From the NCBI RefSeq assembly GCF_000003195.3, contig NC_012876.2, positions 46,805,276 through 46,869,275 of the forward strand: DNA of 64,000 nucleotides, written 5' to 3'. Of the stretch, positions 11,904-22,070 are shown in pieces. A program made the translations under genes and the position numbers. This stretch comes from Sorghum bicolor (lineage: Eukaryota; Streptophyta; Magnoliopsida; Poales; Poaceae). Numbering within the stretch: position 1 is the first letter of the stretch; each line of letters opens with the position of its first letter. The notes under the pieces were generated by a model. It did not search any database, was not told where the DNA came from, and saw only the letters and a program-made list of their open reading frames with translations.

Positions 11904-14284
11904 AACCTTTGCTCGTCCCTGAGCAAAGATGAACTCAAGAGTTTCTGCAGTGGTTTTATACCATAAAGATACACATGGGTTCAAACAAGATCTTATCTCT
12001 GGGTTAGGGTAAACTGTAAAGATTTAAAATTACTCATTTTACCTTCCACCATGGGGCTTGCAACCGTCACTTGTGTCTTCAGCACTTAAAAGATAGAACG
12101 GTCTTAGTCAAGCGCCATGTCTCTTGTTCTTCGATTAACTATAGCTCTGGAGTTTTTGCAGATTTTCAAGTAAAACTCAGAGATTCCTTGTATGACTCTC
12201 TCAGATCTCTCTTTTGTGGTATTTCTGGATCCTTACCAAGGCATTAATGGTATATGCCTTCTCTCAAAGTATGTGGTATTTGTAGTATAAGGCATAGTGG
12301 CATTGCCTTCTCTCTCACGCTACTCTAATAAGGTTTTGATATCTGGAGCTCATAGGTGGGAGACAGCTAATACATACTTACAAGACATTTATTGCATAGT
12401 CAAACCATAGATCTAGAAGAACAAGTCAATAAGTCAAATCAAGATGTGCATGTGTGGCGAATAAATGGTGATAATGGTGAAAGTAATGGTGATAACAATG
12501 GTGAAAGTCTAATTCTACTTGTGCTCTTTTGAGGGGATACATACCTTTCTTGCTCTTTTGAAACTTTTTGAGGAGAATGAGATGCTCTATATTTTCTTTT
12601 TTCTTTTCTCTCAGGTGGGTATCTTGTACCCCTAATTCTACTGTCGGACACTTGTCCATTTTTACCTCTCGGCTCACTTTTTCTTTTCTTTTGAGGTTCC
12701 GGGCACTTGCCCCTTTTTATTTCCTCGTATCTCATTTTTTTATTTTTTTTCTTCTTTTTTAGAGAGGACTCATCTCATTAAATAATATAGCAAGTGGTAG
12801 TAACAAGATAACTTGAGCATTTATTTCATAGGGGAAAACAGAAATGTTTTTGGCTATTCTCTCCCGGATTAGGAGTAGAATATTTTTGGGTGGTTCTGGA
12901 GATGGAAATGGATATATGTGGATGCGTACTTCCGGAGTAGAAGCAACATTTGTGAGTGAAAGTGCAAGTGAATCTTGATTTAACCACATGACAAGCTCCT
13001 AAGGGTCTACACAGCTTGACCACACTCAATGCTCATAAGCAGTAAAAAGTAAATGTGTGGCCCAAAGTTTAGCAAGCATGTATATATGGCTGTGGTAGGA
13101 ATTTAAACTCTCATCCTACAGGAACTCATCATGTAATATTTTAAAGATTTTCAAAGATAAAATTCTCCAGAAATCTAGCATCTCTAGGAAAAGATAAACA
13201 GCAGCTCAACCTTCCCATATCATATCCGTTAACAACTTAGACTTTAGATCAAGTACTCTTCCCACAAGTTCAGGTTTAGAGCAAATCTTAATTAATAACA
13301 GTGATGCCTAAACTTGAGAGAGATTTTAATTTTGAGAACTAGTCATGGCAGAGCAACTATTCATCTTTCCATGTGAGAGCTTATCATGAGGGTTCATAGC
13401 AAAATTTATTTATTTATTTATTTAGCAAACTAAGCAAAGATATATATAAGCACAAAATCTTTATTTGGGTTGTTATGATTGTGCATCTTTTTTATTATTC
13501 GAGTAAAGTATAAACTTTAGTAGAACACTTAGCTGGATAAATGGGGGTGCTCTCCCCCAAGCTGGATTTTGACGCAATTTCTTCTGATGTAGCTAGTAGG
13601 TGGTCGAGGTGTATTTGAATGTCAGTAGCACCCTGACAGCGATTAGGATGTCCTCCGTCTGCTAGTCTTCTTTGATCCTTGAATTCTGTGGAGCTCAAAT
13701 AGACAACAAAGCTTTGTGGAACTAGTTAAGTGTTAGCATAAATATTTAGCCGTTATCATGTTGAGCCTCCTCAATAAATGTTACACTCTTTAGTCGGATC
13801 ACAATCTTATTTTTACAATTTTATTTTTATAGGATAGGAATATATTTATTTCATTTTTATGCCACCACAGTGAATCTACTTATGGGTTTTATGCGATGAG
13901 CATAATCACATGGGGCTTACTATTTTTATTTTCTTTTCAAGATGATATGAACCTGATTAATTTAAGCAAACTATTTTAAAATAATTGAAAGGAAAAAGGA
14001 TAACTACCAAGTTTACCTCTTGGCAAGGCGTTCGGTGTTTTTAAGTCCTCCGAACGGGACTCTCCATTTTCTCAGTCGTCCTGGGATTCGCTGGATGGCG
14101 TGGTCAGTGGTTCCGGTGGAGCCTGCTCTTCATGTATAACTATCTTTTTTCTCCACACCTGACTCGATGCTACGGTCTCCTCAGGACAGTTCTATTCAAG
14201 TTGTATGTCTTCAGACCTTACAACCTCTCCTTCATAGTCTACCCATCCGTCCTTGATGATTTGCCTCCTCTGGTTGCGGTTGCG
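11904..14284 (-). other. Long noncoding 3' region of element B
   Basis: About 2.4 kb, AT-rich, with no supported reading frame. It aligns in blocks with 62375-64000 of H, including the segment around 12560-12740 with its CACTTGYCC repeats. A second PPT-like motif (CAGCTTGGGGGAGAG on -) occurs near 13555. In a full Athila-type element, RT, RNase H and integrase would sit here; they are absent. Confidence 0.65.
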
Positions 14285-14756
14285 TCATCGTCTTCTTGTC
14301 CTGGCCTGCTTAGAGTCTTCAACTATATAGTTAGGGTCAGTAAAACAGTGGCGTACCTTCTCTGAGGGAAAGTGCATGTGGACTTCTCTGGTTCCAATGT
14401 ATATGATTGCTTTAATGGTGCTAAAGAACGGTCTTCCAAGGATGATGGGTGGATCGTACTCATCTTCTCCCAAGTCAATAACCTTCAATCTTTCAGAATG
14501 TCTGATCTGCCATCTGGAGCTAAATGTATGTCGGTTTTAGGGGTATGATTCCGAACAGGAGTTGATAGGTGACTGCGGCCATTATGTTGATGCCTGACCC
14601 GGTGTCGCAAAGCGTCTTCTGGAAGTTGTATCCATTAATGGAGCACTGGATGCTTGGCATGCCTGGTTCGTACTTTTTGGTCAGGAACGGTGACTTAAAT
14701 AGATGATCTTGACCTCCTTGAACTGCAGTGACCATCTTAGCTGACTCGGTCCACAC
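14285..14756 (-). pseudogene. Second retropepsin-like domain of element B, frameshifted
   Basis: The 5' half reads SIQCSINGYNFQKTLCDTGSGINIM, with the active-site motif DTGSG; the 3' half reads DPPIILGRPFFST, with the ILGRPF block typical of Athila-type proteases. The two halves are in different frames, with a shift in 14489-14520. It lies downstream (- strand) of a first protease-like domain at 15258-14853. Confidence 0.7.
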
Positions 14757-14852
14757 TTTCTTGTTCCTATTCCTCCTGTTGGTCCTTTTCCTTGGTTCAT
14801 GTCGGGAATGCTCTGAGATTTGTGTAGTCTTGTTCTTGAAGGAAAACGTCTC

Positions 14853-15258
14853 CTACCTCCCCTTGATGTAGAAACTGATCTTGGCAGCACTAGCATAGAT
14901 GATAGCTCCCGAGGTGTTCAGGAATGGCCTCCCTAGGATGATGGGTGCCCTCTCAATAGTACCAGTCTCTATCATCACGAAGTCTGCTCGGGCGCACAAG
15001 GTACCAACTCGGACGTAGAGGTTCTTCAATATTCCCTTTGGGAAACTTAGTGTCTGATCTGCAGGCTGCAAGCACACGGTTGTTTCTAGTAAAGGATGTG
15101 TAAAGAATTTTTTCATAGAGTACCTTGGGCATAATGTTGACGCTGGAGCCAAAGTCGCAGAGTGCTTCTAGGAAGTCCACCATGCCGATGGAGATCGGGA
15201 TGACGAGGCGTCCTGGGTTGTCTCTCTTGACCGGCAGAAGGTCAGTAATTACTTCCAC
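14853..15258 (-). pseudogene. First retropepsin-like domain of element B, frameshifted
   Basis: Reads ...FLEALCDFGSSVNIMPK (active-site motif with Phe, DFGSS) and, after a frame change, RAPIILGRPFLNTSGAIIYA. The ILGRPF block is a family mark. It is followed by a basic linker (HEPRKRTNRRNRN) leading into the second protease-like domain. The upstream part probably holds the gag tail, but I see no open frame. Confidence 0.7.
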
Positions 15259-15456
15259 AACGGGGTTACACCAGTAGTTACGTCCTCAAGCATCTCAGGG
15301 CAGTGATTGCCTGAGTGTCCAGTATCTCCAGTGTGTTTATGCTCATAGATCTAGGTTCTTCACTTTGGTGGAGTCTGGGAGTTGTAAAACTCCTTCATAT
15401 TTTGCTCAAAGTGTACCTACTCATAGAGACAAGGCAGCGATCAAGTGCATGGGCCC

Positions 15457-15477
15457 TGTTGGTGGAAAACACCAACA
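15457..15477. repeat. Short hairpin at a possible LTR terminus within element B
   Basis: TGTTGGTG and CACCAACA form a perfect 8-bp stem around GAAAA. It lies where the gag-like sequence of B appears to stop and begins with TG, so it may be the end of a further small insertion whose other end is lost in the gap or beyond. I cannot name the family. Confidence 0.35.
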
Positions 15478-15597
15478 GAACCAAATGTGTATTTGTTCTT
15501 CTCTAACCTCAAGCATAGTGAGCAAGACAAAGTTGATGGATAATAAAATCATGAGTGTAGTATTTAACATTTGTCAGATTAGATGCTCAACCTATGA

Positions 15598-15742
15598 NNN
15601 NNNNNNNNNNNNNNNNNNNNNNNNNNNNNNNNNNNNNNNNNNNNNNNNNNNNNNNNNNNNNNNNNNNNNNNNNNNNNNNNNNNNNNNNNNNNNNNNNNNN
15701 NNNNNNNNNNNNNNNNNNNNNNNNNNNNNNNNNNNNNNNNNN
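15598..15742. other. Assembly gap (145 N)
   Basis: Run of N. Nothing can be read. Any frames crossing it are artefacts. Confidence 1.
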
Positions 15743-16667
15743 TATGATTAGGATTGTGGGATCACAAAGGTGGAGGGACTAAACATGTGAAATCGAATGG
15801 GTTGATTAATCTAGAGTGTAAAATCATACATGTTTGTCTGTTTATTCATGTGAACGCTAGAACCAAGGAGAAGCTTATAAAAGTGATAGTCAAGTACCTT
15901 AAGATGTTACCTACTTGAAGAGTGATGGTACAGTATCACCTTGTGGAAGCTTTCCTTTCTTAGCGTTGTGCATCGTGTTTGTGGCACCCTCCATGGATCA
16001 TCTCTTGTGAGCTATGCCTTCCATGTGTAAATTGTTAAACTTCATGTGTCTCTCTCTCCAATGTGAGTTTATCTCGGGACCTCCCAGGTTGATATTGAAA
16101 GTTTTCCTGCAGGGGTTAGTCCAACAAAATATCCAATATCTACTATAGCATACTATCGGCTCAAAAATCAACCTAGACACCATGCCTAATTTGTTTCAGG
16201 ATGGCATTTTAACCTAAGCACCATGCTTAATTTAAAATCCCTTGGAAATAAGATCATCAGCCCTAAACTAAGAACCATGCTTAATTAAGAGATAAATGAA
16301 ACTACTGCAAGCCTAGACATATAATAAAGCAAATAAAGGTAGCATGAAAGCATTTATAGAGATCTACTCAAGTGGAGATGAAGCAGTGTGATTAGTATTT
16401 AGCATGTCTCAAAGGTAGGGACAACCAACATAGCAACATGGCAAAGAATGAATTTAATTTAATGTTGCATGATGATTGGTTGGACATACCTTGTGCTTGT
16501 CATTCATCCGATCTTCTTGCTCCAATCCTGGAAAGGTTAGTGACAAGAATACCCGAAGGAATATTTTTACAATTATCCTTATATGCTCAACACACAAGGT
16601 AATGTTGCAAATAATTAAAAGCTCATGTTACAATCTGATCAGTGCTTGTTTTAGGACACTAAGCTGC
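15743..16667. other. Uncharacterised AT-rich retroelement sequence between gap and element C
   Basis: No coding feature. Imperfect repeats of CACCATGCTTAATT occur near 16180, 16220 and 16275. It ends at the LTR of C. It may be the upstream part of B or part of a separate insertion beginning at 15457. Confidence 0.4.
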
Positions 16668-19600
16668 TGTAACACCCCAGTGTTATGGTTGCATCAAGCA
16701 TGTGCATAGCATGAGCATCATCATTTACTCAAAGCATATCATGATCATCATCTATCTTGAGCCATGTCATTCTATGCAAAAATGTGTTTTAAATTGATTA
16801 AATAGGCTTCCTATGCTTATGTTTGAGTGAACAATGCTTGTGTTTGTGCTTAATGCCTTGGTAATTAGTTTATCTATGCTTAACTTGATCTTGGGAACAA
16901 TGTTCATGTTGGTCACTTTTCCAAAATATGCTTCTAAGTCATACTTATGAAAATAGGCCCTAGAAACCTCTTTTGCTTAGGCTTTTAAAAAGTGTTTCAT
17001 AAATTGTTTGCATGTCAAAACTTTCTACAGCAAAGTTGTAGCAAATTTTATAAGGAACAAAAGTTGTTTTATGGCCATCTCACGAAAATGACAACAAATA
17101 GCTCAAAAGTGGTCCACAAGGCAGATTTGGGGCTGTTTTCAACACTTAGAAAATTTTCTAAGTCCTGGGTGCTTTGCAGTTTGCTCGATCGGTTTTGGAA
17201 ACTCTATATCTTTCAATCCAGGCCGATCTGGCCTTTGCTCTAGTTGACAAAGTTGTAGATCTCGCCTAGTACTCCAAGTTTGTCAACTACGCCATCGCCT
17301 AATTCGCTCTGGTTTGGGAGATAATCGCCGGTGAAGTGGCTCTGTCAGACGAGCACCCTTTCTTCTGAATCGGGCCTGACCTCGTCGACGTGGCCGACCG
17401 CCGGCAGAGCTCCGTCGCCATTTGTCGCCCGTACGCCGCGTTTGGCCCCGCTTGTCAGCTTCCGTCGCGTGCATGACCTCCACGGCGACGCCCCGAGCGA
17501 GTGGACGCGTCCACTTCGCTCTGCCTCGCCCTCTCTCGCCTGAACCTCGTCCGCAGCGAGCTCTCCGCCGCGAGCTCACTCCGGCGAGCTCGTGTGCGCT
17601 CCTCTCTGCGTCTCCGTCCACCAAACTCCACCCAAAGCTCCGCCGTGAGCCGCTCTCCAAGCTCCACCCTCTAACTCGCCGAGAAACCCACCGGTGAGCC
17701 GACATTCCCTTCTTCCCCCAAATCGGTCCGCCGTGACCTTCTTCTCCGGCGAACTCAATGCCGAGCGATGTGAGGCTTCTCATCATCTTTGGTTAGGTCC
17801 TAGAGGTAGCTTAGGTCCTTAGCGAGCTTTTGCGCCACCTGGTGGACGCTCTACCGGGTTCTCCGTCGCCGGACACGGTGCGCAGCGCCGCCGTGTTTCC
17901 GCCGGAGTTGGGTGCTCTCGTGGCCAGCGCGTTCCACGGGGATCCAGGCCAAGCCGCGTACCTAGGAAGCTTCGCCGTAGTCCGTTGGTGCTGTAGAAGG
18001 CCTTAGGTCGCGCTCTACCGGCCTGAGGGCTCCGGCGTAACGCCGAGCACCTCCGCCGAGCCGCCATTGCCGACGGTGAGCCCCTTCCGGTGGCTCCGCC
18101 GTGGCAAAAGTGGGGTCAATCGAGCCGTTAGGGTTCGGGGATCACGTTGATGCCCTGGGTTTGGCCGGAGACCTCGCCGTCGCGGAGAAATCGCCGGCGA
18201 AGATCGCCTCGGCCGTGAGGAAGAAGAGCCTGACAGATGGGACCCACTGTCAGCGACTCTCTCTTTCCCTGCTTTTCTTTTATTCAAAATCCTGATTTTT
18301 GGCTTTCTTGCAAAAATCATATCTCCTGTTTCTGAGATCCAAAAATTGTGAAACAAATTTTGTGTTGTTTCTTGAGATGGCTACTATTTAATAAAAATAT
18401 AAAATGAATCATGTTTTCTGAGAAATTATTTATTAAGGATTTAATCTTATTATTCTTGGATAAATGCATATCTCTTGTTATACTGCTTAGTTTGCTTTGA
18501 AAATTTTATGGTGGTCTCTGCATGGCATTGGAGTGCTCTGATAATTATTTCATGATTTTTTGGAGCACTGTTGTTGTGATATGTAATTTGTGTTTGAAAT
18601 ATGGCTTGTTTCTTTAATTAAATCACATAAAATAATTGGTGTTTATGCTGGTGCTCTATTTTGGTGGTAAACTTGTTTATGGTATTCCTAAGATGTAAAT
18701 AATCTGAAATCTGTTGTTTGACACTATATAAGTCATGTTTATGAATTTATGAAATAAATGCCTTGATACTTGTTAAATGCATATCTTTAATTTGGCATGT
18801 GCATTGGTCCTGGAATTTTTATGGTGGTGATCTGATGTTATACTTGTGTCTCTGTAATTTTTGTAGATTTTTCTGAGCACGTTAACTAATATCTTGTAAA
18901 TATGCCTTATCTAAAGTTAATTAATAAATGCCTTGTTAAGTAATTGTTTTGGGGTTTTCAACTGATGATCTGGTGACCTTGTAATATGTTTGTGCTCACG
19001 AGTCATATGGTTGGCATGGTTTGTGTTTTGATCATGTCATTAAATAATTAACTATAGGGTTAAATGCTGTTCTGGACAGCAAGTGAGCAATTTAACTTTG
19101 CTTAATGATAACTTGACTTTCTGTGAAACTTGTCTAAATCAAAGTTGTTCTAAACTTATAGATCCAGCTGTGGTTTAAATTTGAAGTCATTTGTCCAAGT
19201 AGTTTAAAAGTTATAGATGTTCCAAGTTGGGTTCCAGAAATAGGTGTTCTCTGTTTTTCTGGGACAGAACTTGGAACTTTGTTTAAATGACCAGTTTCAT
19301 GTATGAATCTTGCTGTCATGTTTAAAGATTAATTGTAGACAATTTCATAAGCTTTCCAGAATGTCCTTACTCATGTTTGTTGGACCTGTCTATCTATAAT
19401 TATGATTTATTTACTGAGCATACTTGTTTTGTGTCGTTTGCTGCTTTAGTGTCATGATAGGTTTTGGGTTATGTTAACTTGTTTATTCATGTGAGTTAGT
19501 ATAACTCTTGCTCCGTAAATGAGTGTCCAGTGAGTTGCTTGTGTTATTAAGCATTCATCTGTAGCATGTGCACCTTCTCATTCATCGAGCATGCAATAGG

Positions 19601-21248
19601 TGCACCGGACGTGGCAGTTTCCTTCGAGCTCCAAGCGAATCCCGAAGGTCAGGAGGGCAGCCAGGAGGTGGAGGTCCAGCAAGCCGGACTCGAGGAGCCC
19701 AAAGAAGAAGTTGAGTGCCCGAATCACGAGCCGGCATCGTTCGTGAAAGGCAAGCCCCGGAGCATTCTAAGTCTCCCCTTATTTTCGAAAAGTTTACTTA
19801 ATACGTTATATCTATTGATGCATTACGTATAGGAGTTGTGATGAAACTGTTGCTGCATTCTACTCTATCCTTGTCCAGATAACTCACCCTCCCTGGTTGT
19901 AGAGTTAGGTTCGAGTAGCAGCTTAGCTATGCTTTAATCGGTAGAAGTCGGGTGATATTCTGTCATCCGCGCGATATAGGGTTGTGTCGGGTCACGATGG
20001 TCTATATGTGCTATCGTGGATGGAACCTGGTTAAATTGACTTAAGCCGGGCGGAGTTTTGCAAGTGTGTAGTAACTCCGTCTGTGGCAGCTAAGGACCGA
20101 TCGTTGTACGTCCTCTTGTCATGTTGAACGCATGCCTGACACTTAGTTGGCCGGATAACTCGTTCCGACCGCGAAGCCGAGTAGTATGACTCAGGCCGGA
20201 AGACCGGCAAGTATAAAGTGCGCACTACCGGAGGAAGTGCAGTGTGCGGGGGACCATTGGCGTAAGTCCAAAGGCAGGTGAGTTAAAATTCCTGACCTCC
20301 CTGGCAGAGTGGTAGCCCTGGGAGTGCGGCGCTGATCGGAGCCGCGATTCCTGAGTCGTACCAAAGGTGACCCTTTGGCTCTCCGGCAGGGGATGCCTGG
20401 GTGAGTGCTAGGAATAACCCTCCAGCTGGATAGGAATTCGATTCGAATCGCCGTCTCTCCCGGTTAGTGAGAACTTGACAGAGCAGCGGCAAACGTAGCA
20501 TTCACTAATGAACTTGGTTCGTGATAATGATGATAGCAAGAAGAACATATGATGAATTTGATATGGTTAATATTGTTTGTAATAATCAAGTGATGTGTTG
20601 TAGTACAGGTGCTAATCTAGTGGTAGGCTGATGATAAATAAATATGATGCCCTTAAAATAACTTAGTTGTAAGTTAAGCTTTTGGCAAAAGGTGAGTCAA
20701 CCAGCTCCACTTAAGATTTAGCCTTGCATGATCCTTGGTGTCTTTTGTGTTTTACTAGACGGGTAAGTCTAGCTGAGTACATCCTCGTACTCAGGGTTTA
20801 TTCCCACCTGTTGCAGATGATATCTTCTATGACGGTTTCTGCAAGACCTGTCTCCATCCCGCTGGGGATGAGGACTAACCGTTGGGCATGGTTCTCTACT
20901 CTTCTCGTCTATGATGCTTTTGGAAGGATGACCTAGACTCTGGCAGTAACAAACTTGTGAACTGAACTTTGAACAGATGTGTGTAACTATTTTGCTTCCG
21001 CTACTTCAAACTTGGGTTGTAATAACTTAATGACTCCGATGTGGTGCCGCTTCGTCGGCAATGAATGACTATGTAACAATCGTTGTGTTTATGCTGAACT
21101 ATTACGATCTTGGTTTGTTGCGAGTTGGTTTGAAGTCCTTCGTGATTTCGATTGACTACCGGGATTATATGGGCTCAAGTTTAGAAACTTGATTGTTTGA
21201 CGATCGTTTCTGCACTTGAACTCTTATAATTTGGTCGGTTTTGTGACA
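16668..21248 (+). repeat. 5' LTR of element C (4.58 kb)
   Basis: Starts TGTAACACCCCAG and ends TGTGACA just before the PBS. It holds a GC-rich island of about 1 kb (17290-18240) between AT-rich flanks, two CAAAGTTGTA motifs (17031, 17248), a palindrome CGATTCGAATCG at 20439-20450 and a hairpin at 20773-20794. Apparent reading frames in the GC-rich island are not supported as genes. Confidence 0.9.
20763..20816 (+). promoter_or_regulatory. Conserved LTR hairpin flanked by splice-like signals, element C
   Basis: CTGAGTAC (20773-20780) and GTACTCAG (20787-20794) form a perfect 8-bp stem with a 6-nt loop. A GTAAGT lies at 20763 and TTGCAG ends at 20816. The same arrangement occurs in the LTRs of D and G. 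Role unknown; at 54 nt it is short for a plant intron. Confidence 0.6.
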
Positions 21249-21250
21249 GC

Positions 21251-21262
21251 TGGCATCGGAGC
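21251..21262 (+). other. Primer binding site of element C
   Basis: TGGCATCGGAGC begins two bases after the LTR end. It resembles TGGTATCAGAGC, the complement of initiator methionine tRNA used by D and most chromoviruses, with two changes. Confidence 0.75.
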
Positions 21263-22070
21263 AAGTTCAGCATTATAAATGCAGCGTTTGTGTATTTAAA
21301 ACAAAAGAGTTTTTAAATAAAATGGTGTTTAATAAGTAATCAAGTTATGCCAGTGGTCGAATCCTCCTTGCCCACATAAGGACTCTAGGTGGCTATTTAA
21401 GTACTGACTTGGGGGGGGGGGGTTTATTTATGCATCTCCGGCAGTACTCAGGTATCGATGTGTGATGACCGCACTATGCTACCCTGTGGTCTAATGGTGG
21501 AGGTAGCCTTCATATGTGAATTAGCCACATATGTCGCTAGATTTAAATTATGCAATGTCGCACCTACGCTCAGGTAAGTGGGAGCTGTGAGAGCATGATC
21601 GTCCAAACAGCGGTCTAGGGGAGTGTTTGCGGTGGTTTTCTGGAGCGGTTACATGTCGAAACCATGGAACCATGAAAGAAACTTAATTGGGGAGTATTTA
21701 ATTTCTCGGGTAGTTGTGGTGTCATTGTTTGAGCATGTTGGGCATGCCCAAGCAATGTGCACTTAGTTTACTACTTTCTTGAGTGATATATTGGGAACTG
21801 TTGGGCTGAAATGAAGTTTTCTGCAGGTACTCTAACAACGTACGTGTAAACCGATAGTTACCGTATCGAGAGACGAATGTATGCCACCGTATATCCGTTA
21901 GAATATTAATTTTCTAAGTTTGTGAGGACGTACGGTTCGTGCATGCATCATGTCACATTCATACATACATTCTGTCTGCTCCTTCCCTTACAATTTCGTC
22001 CCTTTTTAAATAAATAAATGTTGCTTCAACTAATCCTCTTTTACCATGGTATTCCCATTCCTTTCCACAG
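21263..22070 (+). other. Untranslated leader of element C
   Basis: About 800 bp with no supported frame. It includes a 12-G run at 21411-21422. It ends in a pyrimidine-rich stretch and CAG immediately before the pre-gag ATG, resembling a 3' splice site. Confidence 0.6.

Larger units (their letters stand above)
10610..16667 (-). mobile_element. Element B: Athila-like LTR retrotransposon, probably non-autonomous, 5' part cut by C
   Basis: Read on the - strand: gag/protease remnants (15258-14285), a long noncoding 3' region, PPT, then an LTR with termini TGTTGACGG...CCCAACA. No RT, RNase H or integrase is present between the protease and the PPT (about 2.4 kb). Its right side is interrupted by the LTR of C at 16668 and by an assembly gap. 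A relative (H) begins at 60730. Confidence 0.75.

Noticed and set aside
12426..12735. His-rich or Ser-rich short frames at 12426-12735 and 62829-63139
   Set aside because: They come from GTGATAATGG-type simple sequence and differ in frame between B and H.
15594..15782. Frames crossing the N run
   Set aside because: Artefacts of unknown bases.
17283..17786. Long reading frames (up to 167 aa) on both strands in the GC-rich part of C's LTRs (also 42741-43244)
   Set aside because: They occur in overlapping frames on both strands, match only the other LTR copy, show no domain, and GC-rich sequence has few stops by chance.
20763..20816. GTAAGT...TTGCAG in C's LTR as a real intron
   Set aside because: 54 nt is below the usual minimum for plant introns; the conserved hairpin between the signals is the more interesting part. 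Kept as a regulatory observation only.
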